From assembly GCA_002897115.2 (NCBI GenBank), contig BCIH01000015.1:360792-424791 (forward strand): a stretch of DNA of 64,000 nucleotides, given 5' to 3'. The position numbers were made by a program, and so were the translations under genes. How positions within the stretch are numbered: the first letter of the stretch is position 1; the number at the start of each line of letters is the position of its first letter. The notes beneath the pieces were generated by a model. That model did no database searches, was not told the DNA's origin, and saw only the letters and a list, made by a program, of their open reading frames with translations. Below, in pieces: positions 23,932 to 36,258 of this stretch. This DNA is from Prototheca cutis. Lineage: Eukaryota; Chlorophyta; Trebouxiophyceae; Chlorellales; Chlorellaceae.

Positions 23932-24963
23932 GATCCGTTTATGACAAAAACACCTTTGATCTCCAGTGTCGATAATGCCCTTGTGCAATCTGAGATGAGG
24001 CCGTCTGTCTGGAACCTCCCGCCTCCCGCGCGCCAAGGTCTCGGCCGATCCAGGGTTTCGGAAACCCTTTGCCCGACAACACCGCCCAGTCATTCGTCCA
24101 GACTCCCCAGGTGGCTGACAGGCCCCCTGTCAACATCCCGCGCTGATAAGCTCTAATGTGCCGCCAATTCTCAGAATGTACCAGGGTGACGACAGTGAAC
24201 AGGTGTGGCTACTCTTCAGACAGGGCTCAGTGGCAGGCTTTCAGAAATGGGTACCAACCGAACAGCTCAAAGCGAGACTTCGCACGGACCAAGCAGTTGC
24301 AGGGGAGAATGTAAGTATAGAAATAATGCACGGCCCGCAGCTGCCACGCACCGCATTGTTGCATCATGCAAGGTGCGGAGCGGCCAAAAGGGGAACCAGC
24401 GCTGCGGCTGCGCCGCCGGTGAGATACCCGGCCGCTCCCACGTGTGGGATGCCAAGGTGAATATGAAAGGTGGATATCAGGAAAAGTTGTGATGTCCGCA
24501 TGGACAGTCCAGCACCATGGGAACCGGCCCATGGGACGCAATAGTGCAGTGCAGAGTGAGCTGAGCTCGCCAGGTCAGCAGTCTCAGGCCATGCGGGCCC
24601 GTGGACCTCGGCAAAGGGGCCTATCGATGTCGGGAGCTGCTGAGCTCGAGCGCTCGGCTCACAGCGGAAAGGTCCAGAGGTCTAGATGCAGAATCCAGGA
24701 TCAAGCGCTTATAGGACAAGAACCAAGTTACGTGTGTATGTATGGCAGCAGGGAGGCACAAGGCGTCACTTCTGCACCGCTCACAAAGGCTCGACAAACC
24801 CATGGCGGCTGCCCAGGGCTCCCCACATCCAACAATAGTGTGCAATGGTATGACTATTTGACGGGTCGCATGCATAAGTGCGCGCATGTGCCCATCGGAA
24901 TCGGCAGGCAGGAAATCCGGTCATTGGGATCTGGTGGACAGCCGTCCAGCCGAGTAAGGCCCC
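23932..24963. other. Intergenic between amine oxidase and kinase
   Basis: About 1 kb. It contains the amine oxidase promoter, a doubtful small plus-strand gene (separate entry) and the 3' flank of the kinase gene. Confidence 0.35.
24176..24492 (+). CDS. Possible small two-exon gene, unknown function
   Basis: An ATG at 24176 opens 45 codons that end at a perfect donor (AAT|GTAAGT, exon end 24310). An in-frame second part from about 24374 would give a product of roughly 80 residues with a Cys pair (CGC). No family is recognised. It is divergent from the amine oxidase gene. It may be a non-coding transcript or chance. Confidence 0.22.
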
Positions 24964-27329
24964 CTAGTTTGCTGCGCCGTATAGCCTTTCAAGGAGATCC
25001 AGGGCCTCTCGGGCCGTTGGCCGGTCAGCAGGGTCTGGCGCCCAGCACTGTTGCATCAACTCCCAAATCTTCACTGGACACTCCTCGGGAGCCCTGAATG
25101 CGTGAGTGGTGGCGGAAATGCTTGTGGGTTTACATTCGGTGGGGCTTTCCTTGTCGTGCGTGTGTGTGCATGTGTGAACGGGGGGAGGGGGGCCTGCCAC
25201 CTGTAGTGTCAAATGCAATGACAAGACCATAGGCCACTCCAACCCTCACATTCCAGACAATGATCGCGGAAACTCTCTCTTTCCACAGCATGCAATATTT
25301 CCTACTCACCGCACAGGGCGCATGTTCCCACGGACGGGTGCTTCCCCCGTGACCAGTTCCCAGAGCACCACGCCGTAGCTAAACATGTCTGACTGCACCG
25401 TGCACGGCTGTCCCAAAATGGTCTCGGGCGCACACCAATTCACAGTGCCCCCGCCGGCTGCAGGCATTTGGGGGGGGGGGGGGGGGGGGGTCGTCGTTAA
25501 GGGAAGAGAGTGTGTTGGTGGGTGCATGTGCGAGTGGTATGTCGTGAGTCGTCATGAATCCCCGCTGTACCTCCCCCAGCAACAATCACCTGATTGAGCT
25601 GCCAGGTAGGACTGGGAGTCGGAGATGATGTGAGCAAGGCCCACGTCGGAGATCTTGGCCGTGCCATCTCGGGCGAGCAGGATGTTTGAGGACTTGAGGT
25701 CGTTGTGCACGATGCGACGGGAAGAAAAGATGACCAGCCCGCAGGCCACATCGCGTGCGATGCGCCAGCCCTCGCGCTCCCACTGCACCTCCCCGCGACG
25801 CAGCGCGCGCCACAGGTTGCCGCCGGGCATGCGCTCTGTCAAGGTCTGAACTTCCCCAGCACGTTCGTTCACGACCACGCCCATGAACCCCACGATATAC
25901 TTGGACCGGCACCGCATCAGCACCTTGATCTCTTCCACAAGACCGGACTGCATTTTTTGTGGTGGTGGTGGTGGGCTGTTATGAAAGGTGGTTTTTCTTG
26001 TTTTCTTTTAATGTTGTTTGTTAATGTCAGCATCAACGTGACCGTTCCAGGGAACTTGCAATGGCCCAGCATCAGCACGGGACATCTCCACACCCACCAC
26101 GACCACCACCAGCACTGACCAACACCTAAACCCAGACATACACACGCACCGAGCAGGATCTCTGCAACGGATGGACCCCGGATTCGGGCGCGCCAATGCA
26201 TTTGACGGCCAGTTCCTCGCCTTGAGCCGAGTGCGCTGCATACACCCTGCCAAACCGGCCCTCTCCCAGCAGGACTCGGTCGCCCGTCGCCGGGTCGACG
26301 TCAAAGGTGAAGGCGCTGCCACGGACAAGACCCAAATTCAGGTCTGACCCCGCGGCCGCCAGGCTGAGCAGGGTCGCGTATCCTTCCATCCCTGTGCATG
26401 GTGTGCATGGATATTTGGGTACTGGGTTTCAGGAGCTCATTGATCATCTCGTACTAACAAGGGCAAATACGACCAGGCTGCTGGAGGAGGGAGGGAATTG
26501 AGCGAATATTGCCTGGCTGACGGATTAGGGACGGCGGCTCACGGCTGGGAAAAACAGGATGAGAGCTGGTCTGCCCAACCTGAAGTTCCGACCTACAACC
26601 CGTTCCTGGCCTCAACCCTGGGGCCCCCACTTCCAAAAGGACCCCACCTTGGTTGGGGCTGCAGTCGTCAGGAAAAGCCTCCTTTTCCAAACCCTCATTG
26701 CGGCCCGAGGAAGTGCCCTCTGAAGACGATTGAAGCGGTTCGTCCCCGGGCGCCGGCTTGCCCGGGCTCCCTTCCGCTGGCAGCTTCTGGACTTGCATGG
26801 TGGCCTGATCTCGTGCCAGCTGTCGCCGCCGGCGGAGCATGAAGAAAGCAAACGCAAGCAGCAACGCAGCTCCAGCTACCGCGCCGACGACAATGCCAGC
26901 GATGGCACCGCCCGACAAGCCCGAGTTGCCTCCCGTGTCTGCCTGCGTTGTCGAACTGTCATTTGCGGGCACCTCCGTGGGCAGCATCTGCACCATGGCG
27001 TCCTCAGCGCCACAGTCGGCCGCAGCATGGAAGAGATCAGACTGGGGTACAGTTGGAAAGGGTGGCGCCGTCTGCAGTTTGGGGATGTCGGCTGGGTCGT
27101 CCCACACCCTCAGCGTATCGTTCATCAGCCAGGCGGTGCTGAAGCACGCGGTCGCAATCATCCGCACTGACACGGCCGAGCCATTGCCTTCTTCCGGCAG
27201 GATGAAAATGAGCTCATCGTCGCTCGCGCCAGGTTCCACGCGGTAGGAGATGTCCTGGCCCAGCATCTGACCCAGCATCGTGTTGACCCGGCCGGCCTCT
27301 CGCAGGCCCTCTGGGCAGTACCCACCTGT

Positions 27330-27417
<88 letters not shown>

Positions 27418-28068
27418 AGGAGGGGATACTGCAAGAAGGGGACTTGTGAGAGATTTGGTATTGGAGTTTGAAATACTAATGGGGTCCGGGGACCCAACGG
27501 GCATTCCACCTCAAAAGTCCAGCCACCCACCCAGCCTTGCTCCCACAAACCTGGCAGCGTGTAGAGCCCCGTCAGGGCATAGGCACGCAGGGGGTCATCG
27601 GCTGGGATTTCTCCAAATTGAGCTGTGAGCTCGTTCATCTTGTCCGGTTCCGGGAGGAAGAAGGAAATGTTGGACGCGGCGTTGGAGTAGGACAGGTGGT
27701 TTGGCAGCCCCGGCCAGGTGCCCGTGAAGAAAGACTGGAACAGGAAATATAAAAGGTACGAGCCGCTGGGGTCGTACAGCGACTGCTCGCCGGGAGAGTG
27801 GAAGAAAGCTGACCAAATGTTTGACCAGCACAAGTCCTGCAATGTTTGTCATGGTTGGGTGGGGGTGATTTGAGTCAAGTTGCTTGCTGTCTGGGCGGGC
27901 TGGATTTTAATATGTGTTTGTGTTTTGGGGGGTTACTGGGAAGGCAGATGGAAAGTGGGTCCAGGGCGACCACCGCTGAAGATTCATGATCTGCTGGACA
28001 TCATGTTGCAACGTCGCTACTCCTTCCTTCTTCCCATTAACAGGAGAAACCCCCCCCCTTCCCCTCCC

Positions 28069-28112
<44 letters not shown>

Positions 28113-29073
28113 AAAGAGGCAATTGCCACGTGCCTTGAGCCCTGGGAGGGCATTGATGTTGGTGTTGGGGGTATGCTGGGGCACCAGCGGGGAAGCAATG
28201 ATATTGATCTGGCTCCCCGAACACGTCGTCACGGCATCCAGCACATCCCGCGCTTGGGTGTTCCCCACGCTCGCGCCGCCCGGCAGCACGACCAGCGTGT
28301 CAGAGTCGTTTGCCACCAGCTTCAGGTCCCAGGTCGAGGAGTTTTGGACTTGGGACATCAGTGTCGGTGCGCCAGCTGTCCCACTCTCGTCGACCGAGTC
28401 GACTATCAGAGTCTCATTGACCCAGTGCAGCAACAGCAGTCCCACAGATTCAGGGCTGGTCAAGCTCCCACGCCAGTATGTGTCCTCCTGCCCACACTCC
28501 ACCGCACCTGTGGAGTGTGTTGGTGTGAGTGTTGACGCGTGTGGGTGTGGGTGTTGATGCGTGTGGGTGTGTGTGGGGGAGGGGTGCTGTGAGAGGGGGC
28601 GTATTGACAAAACGCAGCCCATTTAGTGTCATCCCGGTGCAAACAGCGGCACACGAGCCTCGGCCTCCCCTCCTGGGGCTCACCCGTGCAGCCCAGGATT
28701 CCGCTGTCGAGGGGAATGAACATCGTCACCGGAGGGACATCATTCTGGAGCAAAAGATTTAGTCCCGTGGCATCCAGAGCAAACGTCCAGATACTAATGT
28801 TGTAGGAGCGGCCCAGCTCCTCCAGCGCGTCCCATGGTGAGCCCGGGACGCAGTCCGGGCTGGCGGGCGAGGACACCGGCTCGGCGGCCTGCAGGCTCGA
28901 ACATCGCGGAGCACAGGAACCTATGCAGGCATCTGATGTGCATCGACATGATAAACACTTCATTATATACTCCTGGGCACTACCTGGGAGGGGGTTGCTG
29001 CCAGGATGACGAGGATGCAGGCCAGGGTACTAATGGGGCTCGTGAGCCAGGGCCCGGCCGATGCGTACTTCAT
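24964..29073 (-). CDS. Receptor-like protein kinase with fasciclin-like extracellular region
   Basis: Nine exons: 29073-28984, 28888-28684, 28507-28130, 27808-27551, 27325-26648, 26391-26150, 25947-25590, 25457-25310 and 25093-24964, about 828 residues. Exon 1 is a signal peptide ([20 protein letters not shown] start). Two FAS1-like stretches follow (about 30-220 and 230-400; e.g. [26 protein letters not shown]). A membrane helix ([20 protein letters not shown]) is followed by a basic RRRRQ stop-transfer. The cytosolic kinase has [28 protein letters not shown] (Asn in place of Arg in HRD), DVG instead of DFG, and CAPETI. All three catalytic residues are present. DVG is common in plant TKL kinases. 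The 28130/27808 junction is the least certain; an alternative acceptor lies at 27836. Ligand and pathway are unknown. Confidence 0.78.
25470..25490. repeat. Poly-G tract (21 bases) in intron
   Basis: Thirteen bases upstream (sense) of the acceptor of kinase exon 8. On the sense strand it is a C run inside the polypyrimidine region. Confidence 0.9.
27329..27416. repeat. (TG)n plus 75-base poly-G tract in intron
   Basis: G run at 27342-27416. On the sense strand of the kinase gene it reads as C75 then (CA)n running directly into the splice acceptor at 27326, so it forms the polypyrimidine-like tract. Confidence 0.95.
28071..28106. repeat. (CA)n microsatellite in intron
   Basis: About 17 CA units within the third intron of the receptor-like kinase gene. 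Confidence 0.9.
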
Positions 29074-29985
29074 CGGACACAGCACATTTACCTCCACACT
29101 TTCAACCTCGATCCAAGAAAGATCCGCGTTTGAATTATCGGATGACCGAGGAATGGAGCACAACACAATCCTTGCCAGTCACGGGTACTGCCTGGCTGAG
29201 GCGTTGCGCAAACTTTCAATGTGCACTCTTGTACGGCGCACGGGGGTGTGGTCATCATGCTTTCCCAGGATCCAGGGGCAAAACGAGCTTGGTTTTACTC
29301 GTTCGCAGACGACTATGCGCTGCAAGTGCGGATTTTGCCGCACGCGTGTGATGGCGTTGTTTTTACCCCCGGGCCTGCTCGTGACTCAGCATGCCCAGTA
29401 CAACCTCGAGGTCTGGCAGGGCCGTTCAAGCAGCCTTGGAATGATGGATTTGGGACAATTCGGTCCACGCACAGGTACCCTGATCGCTGATCGCAGCATC
29501 ATGAGTTGGGAAACCCTGGCGGAGGCTCCTTACAGTTGGTACTGGACGGTGGCTCGCCCGCGATGGCCAGTGATGGCCAGGGGGCCACAGCTTTTGCCAA
29601 TAGCGAGCTCCAGACAACAAACCAGGACGGAAAAAGAAACACGCGCTAGGCCGATGAAACTGCGACCAGCCCCTGTGCGGTCGCCAGCGTGGTGAGCCGG
29701 CAGGTTTTGAGGGTTTCCGGGATCGCGCGCCACGTGGAGGGGATTTCCCTTCCTGTCGAGATGAGCGTGGAAGCTGCAGCGTACTGGAACATCTCGCTGG
29801 AATTGGTGCCTCAGGGCCTCAGCCCGCGATGTCGTCCCCTCTGCGGCACAATATGGGCCACGAGTGCTCGGTGACACACCTGATGACAAGGCCGCCTGCA
29901 CTTGGCACGTGCAGCATGCCCTGTGCACACCACAATGCTCGTCACGGCACGTGCCAAGCCGCACTACGGCAACAGAAAAGACATC
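29074..29985. other. Intergenic, kinase promoter / methyltransferase 3' flank
   Basis: A plus-strand open frame of 229 codons (29006-29695) spans this stretch and overlaps kinase exon 1, but its translation is low in family-like motifs. I see no supported gene. Confidence 0.35.
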
Positions 29986-31294
29986 TCAGCAGCGCTGACC
30001 GCTTTTCAACAGGGCATCACTGACAGCACGCATGTGTTCCGGCCCGATTCCGCAGCAGCCGCCTACAATCGTCGCCCCCACGGCGACCCAGCTTGTAGCG
30101 TGGGCTGCATAGGCCTCTGGGAGCATGGCTCCGTCGTCGGAGGCATAGTCATCCGTGCGTGTCAGGCCTGGCACCACAGCCCCGGCGAGCCACTCGGTCG
30201 TGGTCGTGCGAAAACCGTTGGCGTAGCCACCGACAGCGAGGTGATCCGGCGCAAGTGCCCGCAGCCTGCGAACGCCAGCGAGCACGGTGCCGGCGGAGCT
30301 GCAGTTGACCAGCAGCGCTTCCACGCTCGCAAATGAGCTCATGCTCTCCACCGCTGCCTGGGGATGGAAGGGAATGGGTGTTTGTGTAGAATTACATCAT
30401 TGCCTTCTTCAGCTGGGTCAACAAAGGGGCGTGGATTGTTCATCCACCCTCCCCCCGGCCCATTCAAAATTCCCCAGGGCCTGCCCACCTCCAGGCTCTC
30501 TCCAGATCGCAAACATGGCTGCTCTTCGTCGGCCGGGCAATCGGCCAAGGTCCAGCTGATCCAGACCGGTCGGCGGGGCCAGGCCTGCTCGGCTGCAGTA
30601 GCGGCAGCCACAGCCTCTCGCACTGAGGACAGGGTCTCGCAGAGCAGCAGGTCGCACCCGGGAGCCAGCGCAGCTGCCAGGGCTTTGTACTCTGCAGCCA
30701 TCGCCTCGGGGCTCAGATCTGGCGCCTTGTAACTCGGGCCCAGCGGTGGCAGCGACCCTGTTTATGGTTGGGTGTATGTGTGCGTGTGTCCTTGCACGTG
30801 TTCAAACTCCTATCGTCCTTTAGAGCAGCAGGCATGGATCACCACAGTCCTTTACATTCCCTGCCACCAACCACCCACCTTCTAAACACAACCACATCAC
30901 GCATAACCCACACTATACCTGCCACCCGGACGGGGCGGCCCGCAGTATCAGCACAGGCCCTTGCCACTTGCACGCCTGCAGTCGCCAGCTCCGGAGCTCG
31001 ATCGGCCTGGCTGATCCGCGCCAGGGACCAGGCCGTGCAGCCAAAGGTGTTGGCGGTGATGACGTCGGCGCCGGCAGTTATGTAGTCCTTGTGCGCCGCG
31101 GCGACCATGGCCGGCGCCAGCTCGTTGGCCAGCGCGCCAGCGGCAAATTGGGAGTCGAATGCCAGGCCTGGGGCCAGGGCGCTTAGGTCCTGGGCCTTGA
31201 GCAGGTGCCCCAGACCTCCATCCAGTAGGGTGACTGCAGGGGTGTGGGACGGCATATCCCAACTCCAGCCAGAGTCCTCAGGCTCTGAATGCAA
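29986..31294 (-). CDS. Homocysteine S-methyltransferase
   Basis: Zinc enzyme that methylates homocysteine to methionine, in plants using S-methylmethionine (HMT/MmuM type). Exons are 31294-30919, 30757-30489 and 30357-29986, giving 338 residues, a normal family length. The zinc ligands are present: LLVNCSSAG and VGGCCGIGPEHM. Other family blocks are TLLDGGLGHLLK, ITANTFGCT and DLLLCETLSSVREA. The Met at 31255 (MPSHTPAV) is an equally good start. No targeting peptide is evident, so the cytosol is likely. It belongs to the S-methylmethionine group rather than cobalamin-dependent MetH, as no B12 or folate domain follows. Confidence 0.93.
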
Positions 31295-31832
31295 CTAATA
31301 CTCTTCAAAATCGCATGAAATTCATAGATCGTAACTTTATCGCTTGAAAAATAGGCGTGTACGTCAATGAGCAAGCGCTTTATAGCAGTGGTGGATGCCT
31401 AACCTGTTGCTAGTCTGGGCCTCCCAATACGACGCGACAGCTCGTGCCCTGAGACCAGCCCACGCCGCAGAATTTACAATTACAAAGACAACCGAGGCGA
31501 GCTCCTCAAGATCATGGCTGACCCGTGAAGTTGAAACAGGACCCGTCAGCAGAACTGCAGGTGCTTTTTTCCGGGGGTTAACCTGATGCCTCCAGATCGC
31601 GGACAGGCTTCCACTTTGATCTCGGGCACAGGTGGGTTCACGCGAGCGCATCAGCCCAGCTGCTCCTCGTGCCTGCCCAAACATCCCCCCGCCACTTGCT
31701 CGCTCACCTGTGCATTGATAAAATATTGTGCGCAGCTCTGCTCGCCTCGACTGGCATCCTTAGGGCGAGCACGGCAGGCGGGAGTTGGTTATGGTAACTG
31801 CCTGCCTGGCTCTGGAGTAGCCCAGCGGCGCC
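31295..31832. promoter_or_regulatory. Divergent promoter region, HMT / NT-C2 protein
   Basis: Head-to-head genes share this 540-base spacer. No named element recognised. Confidence 0.4.
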
Positions 31833-34800
31833 ATGTTTCGCAAACTCAAGTCCTCCTTCACCAGCGGATCGAAGGGCAGCGTCAAGGTCCGGTTTGATGT
31901 CACCGTGGAGAGCGTGGTGGGCCTGGATGGCGTGCAGGCCTGCCGGGTCGTCTGGGCCCGACAATCCAAGGTCCAGGTCACCCGCCAGGCACTCGTCCAG
32001 CAAGGTGCGCGGACCCCCGGCGATCGCCCGACTTTTGCCTGCCCAAATGCCATCCTGTGCCGGGGTGCATGGATCCATGCGTGGGTGGGGAAGGCGGTGC
32101 GCGCGCACGCGGGTGGCTCTGGCTTGGTGTGCAGGGGCCACTCCACACCCATTGGCCACTGCAGGCGTGGCCAGCTGGCATGAAGAGCTCAGCCAGATCG
32201 GGACTCTGGACAGGGATACCAAGGGGAATTACCTTCCCAAGGTATGTGTTTGTCTGTCAAATTGGAAGAGGGGTGATTGAAGGGGGGGTTGGGGGCCATG
32301 CCACCATCACAGTCCACGTGTCATGCCGGGGAAGGGAATGTGCAAACGACCTCTTGTGTGTCCCTGGAGAAACCCACCTGCCCCCGGGAGGAATCCCCCC
32401 CCCCAAAACATACACACACAGTCACACCTGTGTGTCAACCCCCATCCGACCCCGTGCAGGAATATGTGCTGAAGCTGCAGTGCCCCGACCGCTCGGCCAG
32501 CGGCAAGTTTAACACAGTCGGCAAGTTGGCCTTCGACATGGCCGGCTGCGTTGGTGGGGGCACGGGCAAACCTCAGAAGTGCGAGCTCCGTGTCCCCCTC
32601 GGTGGCCGCGGCGCCGGCCGAGGCGTGGCGCTGCTCACGCTCGGCGTGGCGGCCACCCTGGTCCGCAGTGCGGGTGAGGGATCCGAAGACGAGGGTCCCG
32701 GCTTGGGCATCGATGACGAGGATGACGATACGAGCCTGGTATCTGACGACGAGGATGACGACGAGGATAATGCCAGGGCACTGGGCCGGTCGCCGGCTGG
32801 GGCGGGGCTGTCCCCGGCACGCAAGCCCACCCCCGAAGCCCTGCGCGAGCTGGCTGCCAGGCAGCAGGTCGCCGCTGCGACGACAGCAGAGGCCGTGGCA
32901 TCGGTAGGCCACGCGCCGACGGCTGTGGCAGCGGCAGGTGCGCAGTCGGCCCCGCCTCCTGCAGCACCAGCCGCTGCACCAGCACCAGCTCCCGACACTG
33001 CTGTGCCGGGGTCGTCGGGCGGGCGCCCGCGCGTCAGCGTGCCCGGTCTGACCCCGGGCGATACGGTGCCGGACCTGGCATCGCCGATGCCGGCGCTGGG
33101 AATCGCGGTCAAGAGCGACACATTTGTCCCTGGCGGCCTGTCCGCCATGGTCGCCGCAGAGAGCCCTCGAACGATCAGTGGTGGCGGTGGTGGGAAGGCG
33201 CCCGACACGCAGGCGGCGGCGGCGACGACAGCCGCGGTGGCTGCGGCTGTGGCTGCTGCTCCCCCGTCCACAACAGCAATGGCAACGAGCCAATCGGTAA
33301 ATGATGAGCTCGCTCGGGAGCTGTCGGAGCTTCGGGCTCGGCTGGAGAGCGCCGAGGGCCGGGCGACCCGCGCCGAGTCGGAGGCCGCAGCCGCTGCGGC
33401 TCGTGCCGCGACGGAGCTGTCGTCTACGACCGCACGGTACGAGGCGCGTGTGGCGCAGCTTCTGGCGGCGGTGGAGTCGCGCGGTGACGCAGGGGAGCTG
33501 GAGCAGCGGTTGTTGGCTGCCGAAGCTGAAGTGGGAGAGGCCGAGGCCCTGGCCGGGGAAGCCATGGCGTTGCTAGAGTCTGCTCAGTCTGAAAACACGC
33601 AGCTCCGGAGCGCGCTGGACGCGGCGAAGGCCGACGCGGGTTTTGCTGCCGCTCAAGTCACGCGCGAGCGGAACGCTTGGGAGACCCGGCTGCGCGAAGC
33701 CTTTCGCCGCGTCGAGGACGCGGTGGCCTTGGCGGAGCGTGCCGCCGAAGAGCGCGACCAGGCCGCCGCCGCGCTGAAGCTCCTCCAGGACCGCGAGGAA
33801 GAAAGAGAGAAGAGTGTTGCAGTGACCGCCACGGCTGGTGCTGGTGGTGTTGGCGGCGGCTGTTCGGTCACTGCTGCCAGTGCCGGTGCCGATGACGGTG
33901 CGGATCTCCAAGACCCAAGCCAAACAGAAACCAAGATTTCTCCTCCTTCTATGCCCGTGGCGACGGTTACCGGAACCGAAGCATCGGCGGTGGCACTGGC
34001 CGCAAGGTGTGCGGGTCTGGAGTCGGAGTTGGAGGCCGCTCGCCGGCGTATCCGCGCCATGGAGGACGCAGTGGAGCGTGCCGAAGCCGCCCGCGTCGCT
34101 GCCGAGGCGAGCATCGTGGATGGCAGTGCAATGCCGGGGACGGAAGCTGGCGATGACAAGGGGGATGGCAATCCAGCTCACATGATCAATGGTTCTTCCG
34201 CCTCACGGGCCACATCGACTGATAATGAAGCCGTGGAGGCAGAACGTGCGGCGGCGCTTGCGGACGAGCTGGATGCGTTGCGGCTGGAGCTGGAATTCGT
34301 ACGCAGCGAAGCTGCGCGACTGCGTGGCGAGCTGGAAAGCGCGGCACGCGAGGCGGCGATTGCCATGGATGCCGCGGCTCGCGAGGCGGCCGCGCTGCGT
34401 GGGCGGTGCGGCGAGTTGGCACGGGAGGCGGAAGTCGCGCGCGAGGCTGCGGCAGCGGCACGGGCGGAAACTGCCGCCGCCGAGGGTCGCACGAGGAGCC
34501 TGGAGGCCAAGCTTCGCTTGGCAGCCAGTGCCGCGGGTGGCATGGCCGCAGGTGGGATTGCTGCGGCTACAACCGCCACCACCGCTGCCGCATCGCCGGG
34601 GTCTTCCCCCGCCCGTGGCACGGCAGCTCCACTGCACGGACTGTCGCCCTTGGCCGCCGCAGCGCTCGCCCGCGGGGGGCCCCTGGCGGCGGCTTCTGCC
34701 GGGACTGCAAGCGATGCTGCGAGTGGTGCCTCCGGCCCCGTGGCAGCAGCAGTGTCGCCGCCCGCCACCCAACAGCAACAATCTACAGAAGCGCTGGAGT

Positions 34801-35606
34801 TGTTAAACACGGAGCTGACCTCGCTGTCGGCAGCGATGGCATCCCTGACCGCGGAGCGTGACAGTCTGGAGAGTCGGTTGCGGGGCGTGGAGTCCGAGTT
34901 TGCGGCGCAGCAGGCTTCGCTGGCCCTGGCGCAGGAGCGGGTTGCCGCCCGAGAGGCGCAGCTGGCCGCGCTCGAGGAGCTCCAGGCGGGCCTGCTTGTG
35001 AATGGCAGCGGTGTTGGTGCAAGTGGCGCTGTGGCTCGTCGGATCCCCGCGCGGTCGAGCTCGGCCGCTGGTGATCATGCCGACGAGGGCGACGGTGCAT
35101 CATCCCCGACAACAGGGGAGGACATGGCCGCAGCTCGGGAGCTGGCGGCTTTCAGCGCCTCAGAGTTGGCCGGCGCCCTGACGTCTCTGGCCGAGGCACA
35201 GGCCGAGCGGCGGGACCTCGGTGCTAAACTAACAGAGCTTCGGGGCCAGGTCGTGGCGCTACGTGCAGGTGGCGAGGGTGAGCTGCGGGCTCGGATCGAG
35301 TCGTTGGAACGCGACCTCCTCGCCGCGCGGGCGCGGGCAGACGTCGATGCGCTGCTCCGCGAAGAGCATGACCGCCTGGCGGCCGACCTCGTGGCCACCA
35401 AGCTGGTCTGGGCCCAGGGCCAGGAGTCCCTGGTCAAGCTGCGTCGTGCGCTGGCCAAATCGCAGGAGAAATCGATGAGTTTTGCGTCAAAGCTCACCCG
35501 CCTCGAGACGCGGCTCTACGCAAAGGTCAAGTCCACGATGAAGGACATCCGCCGCGGTGGTGGGAGTAATGGTGCGGGTATTCTCAGCAGCCGGAGCTCC
35601 AGCTAG
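31833..35606 (+). CDS. NT-C2 domain protein with very long coiled coil
   Basis: Exons 31833-32004, 32165-32241 and 32460-35606 encode 1131 residues. The first 150 residues resemble the EEIG1/EHBP1 N-terminal C2-type (NT-C2) domain: MFRKLKSSFTSGSKGSVKVRF, a central SWHEEL and YVLKLQCPD. An acidic linker follows (about 175-200), then a Pro/Ala-rich stretch. The rest is a highly Ala/Glu/Arg-rich heptad region (about 340-1115), broken by Ala/Gly/Thr-rich spacers. Family members bind membranes or Rab/actin partners in vesicle or organelle movement; land plant relatives include PMI1-type proteins. The exact orthology is not clear because the coiled coil dominates. GC content of the last exon is very high, which produces long antisense open frames that are not genes. 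Confidence 0.72.
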
Positions 35607-36258
35607 TGGCGATACAGCAAAGGCGATTATGTTGGTAGTCTTTGGTAGTGGTGATACGGTTGGAGAGTCCCCTCCCAAGCCATTGATGATCTTCAATCAC
35701 CCACCAGCACCACGCCCACCAGCATCACGCCCACCAGCACACACTATAGCAATGCTCTTCCTTGCGGTATGTCTTGTTGTTTTTGAAAATGGCCCCACCA
35801 AAATGCGTGCTTGTTTTAAACCATATTTCCCGTCTCTTCATTGCCTTCCCAACTTCAACCACCTCTGTGCCTGCTCCGCGCATCGTGATCCCCGGGCAGA
35901 AGGTGCACTTGTCGCTTGACCCAGCTGTGACAGCAGTGAGAGCAGTGTTTTGGGGTTCCCGGGGTTCAAGCGTGGGGGAATGGGCTGGTGAAAACCCACA
36001 GCGGGGTGGGAAGGAAAGGTGCTGGCTGGGGAGAGCGACAACCCAAACTTGCGAAAAGATCCGACCGGCGCGGAAACCCCAACACTCGATGCCCAGATCG
36101 ATCGGGCGAGCGCAGGTACAATATTCTTTATTAAATCCCATCATCCCATTTGTTCCTGGTTGGGCTCCGGCAGGCAAGGGAGGACAGGGGCTTCCGTGCT
36201 GCTTCCAGCGTTGGCCATCCCCCGGGACGAGGGTTTGCGCGGCGGGAGGGCAGGACAG
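35607..36258. other. Intergenic, no gene seen
   Basis: Downstream of the NT-C2 gene and upstream of the membrane-protein gene. A plus-strand frame at 35762 overlaps the next gene start and has no motif. Confidence 0.4.

Noticed and set aside
27332..27628. Poly-Gly/Pro open frames over the G tracts (also 15039-15317 and 56171-56566)
   Set aside because: Homopolymer translation within introns of recognised genes.
29006..29695. Plus-strand open frame of 229 codons
   Set aside because: Overlaps kinase exon 1 antisense and shows no conserved motif or splice-supported structure.
32573..33565. Minus-strand open frames of about 330 codons (also 32307-33293 and 34178-34810)
   Set aside because: Ser/Ala/Arg-rich shadows of the very GC-rich NT-C2/coiled-coil gene; no domain.
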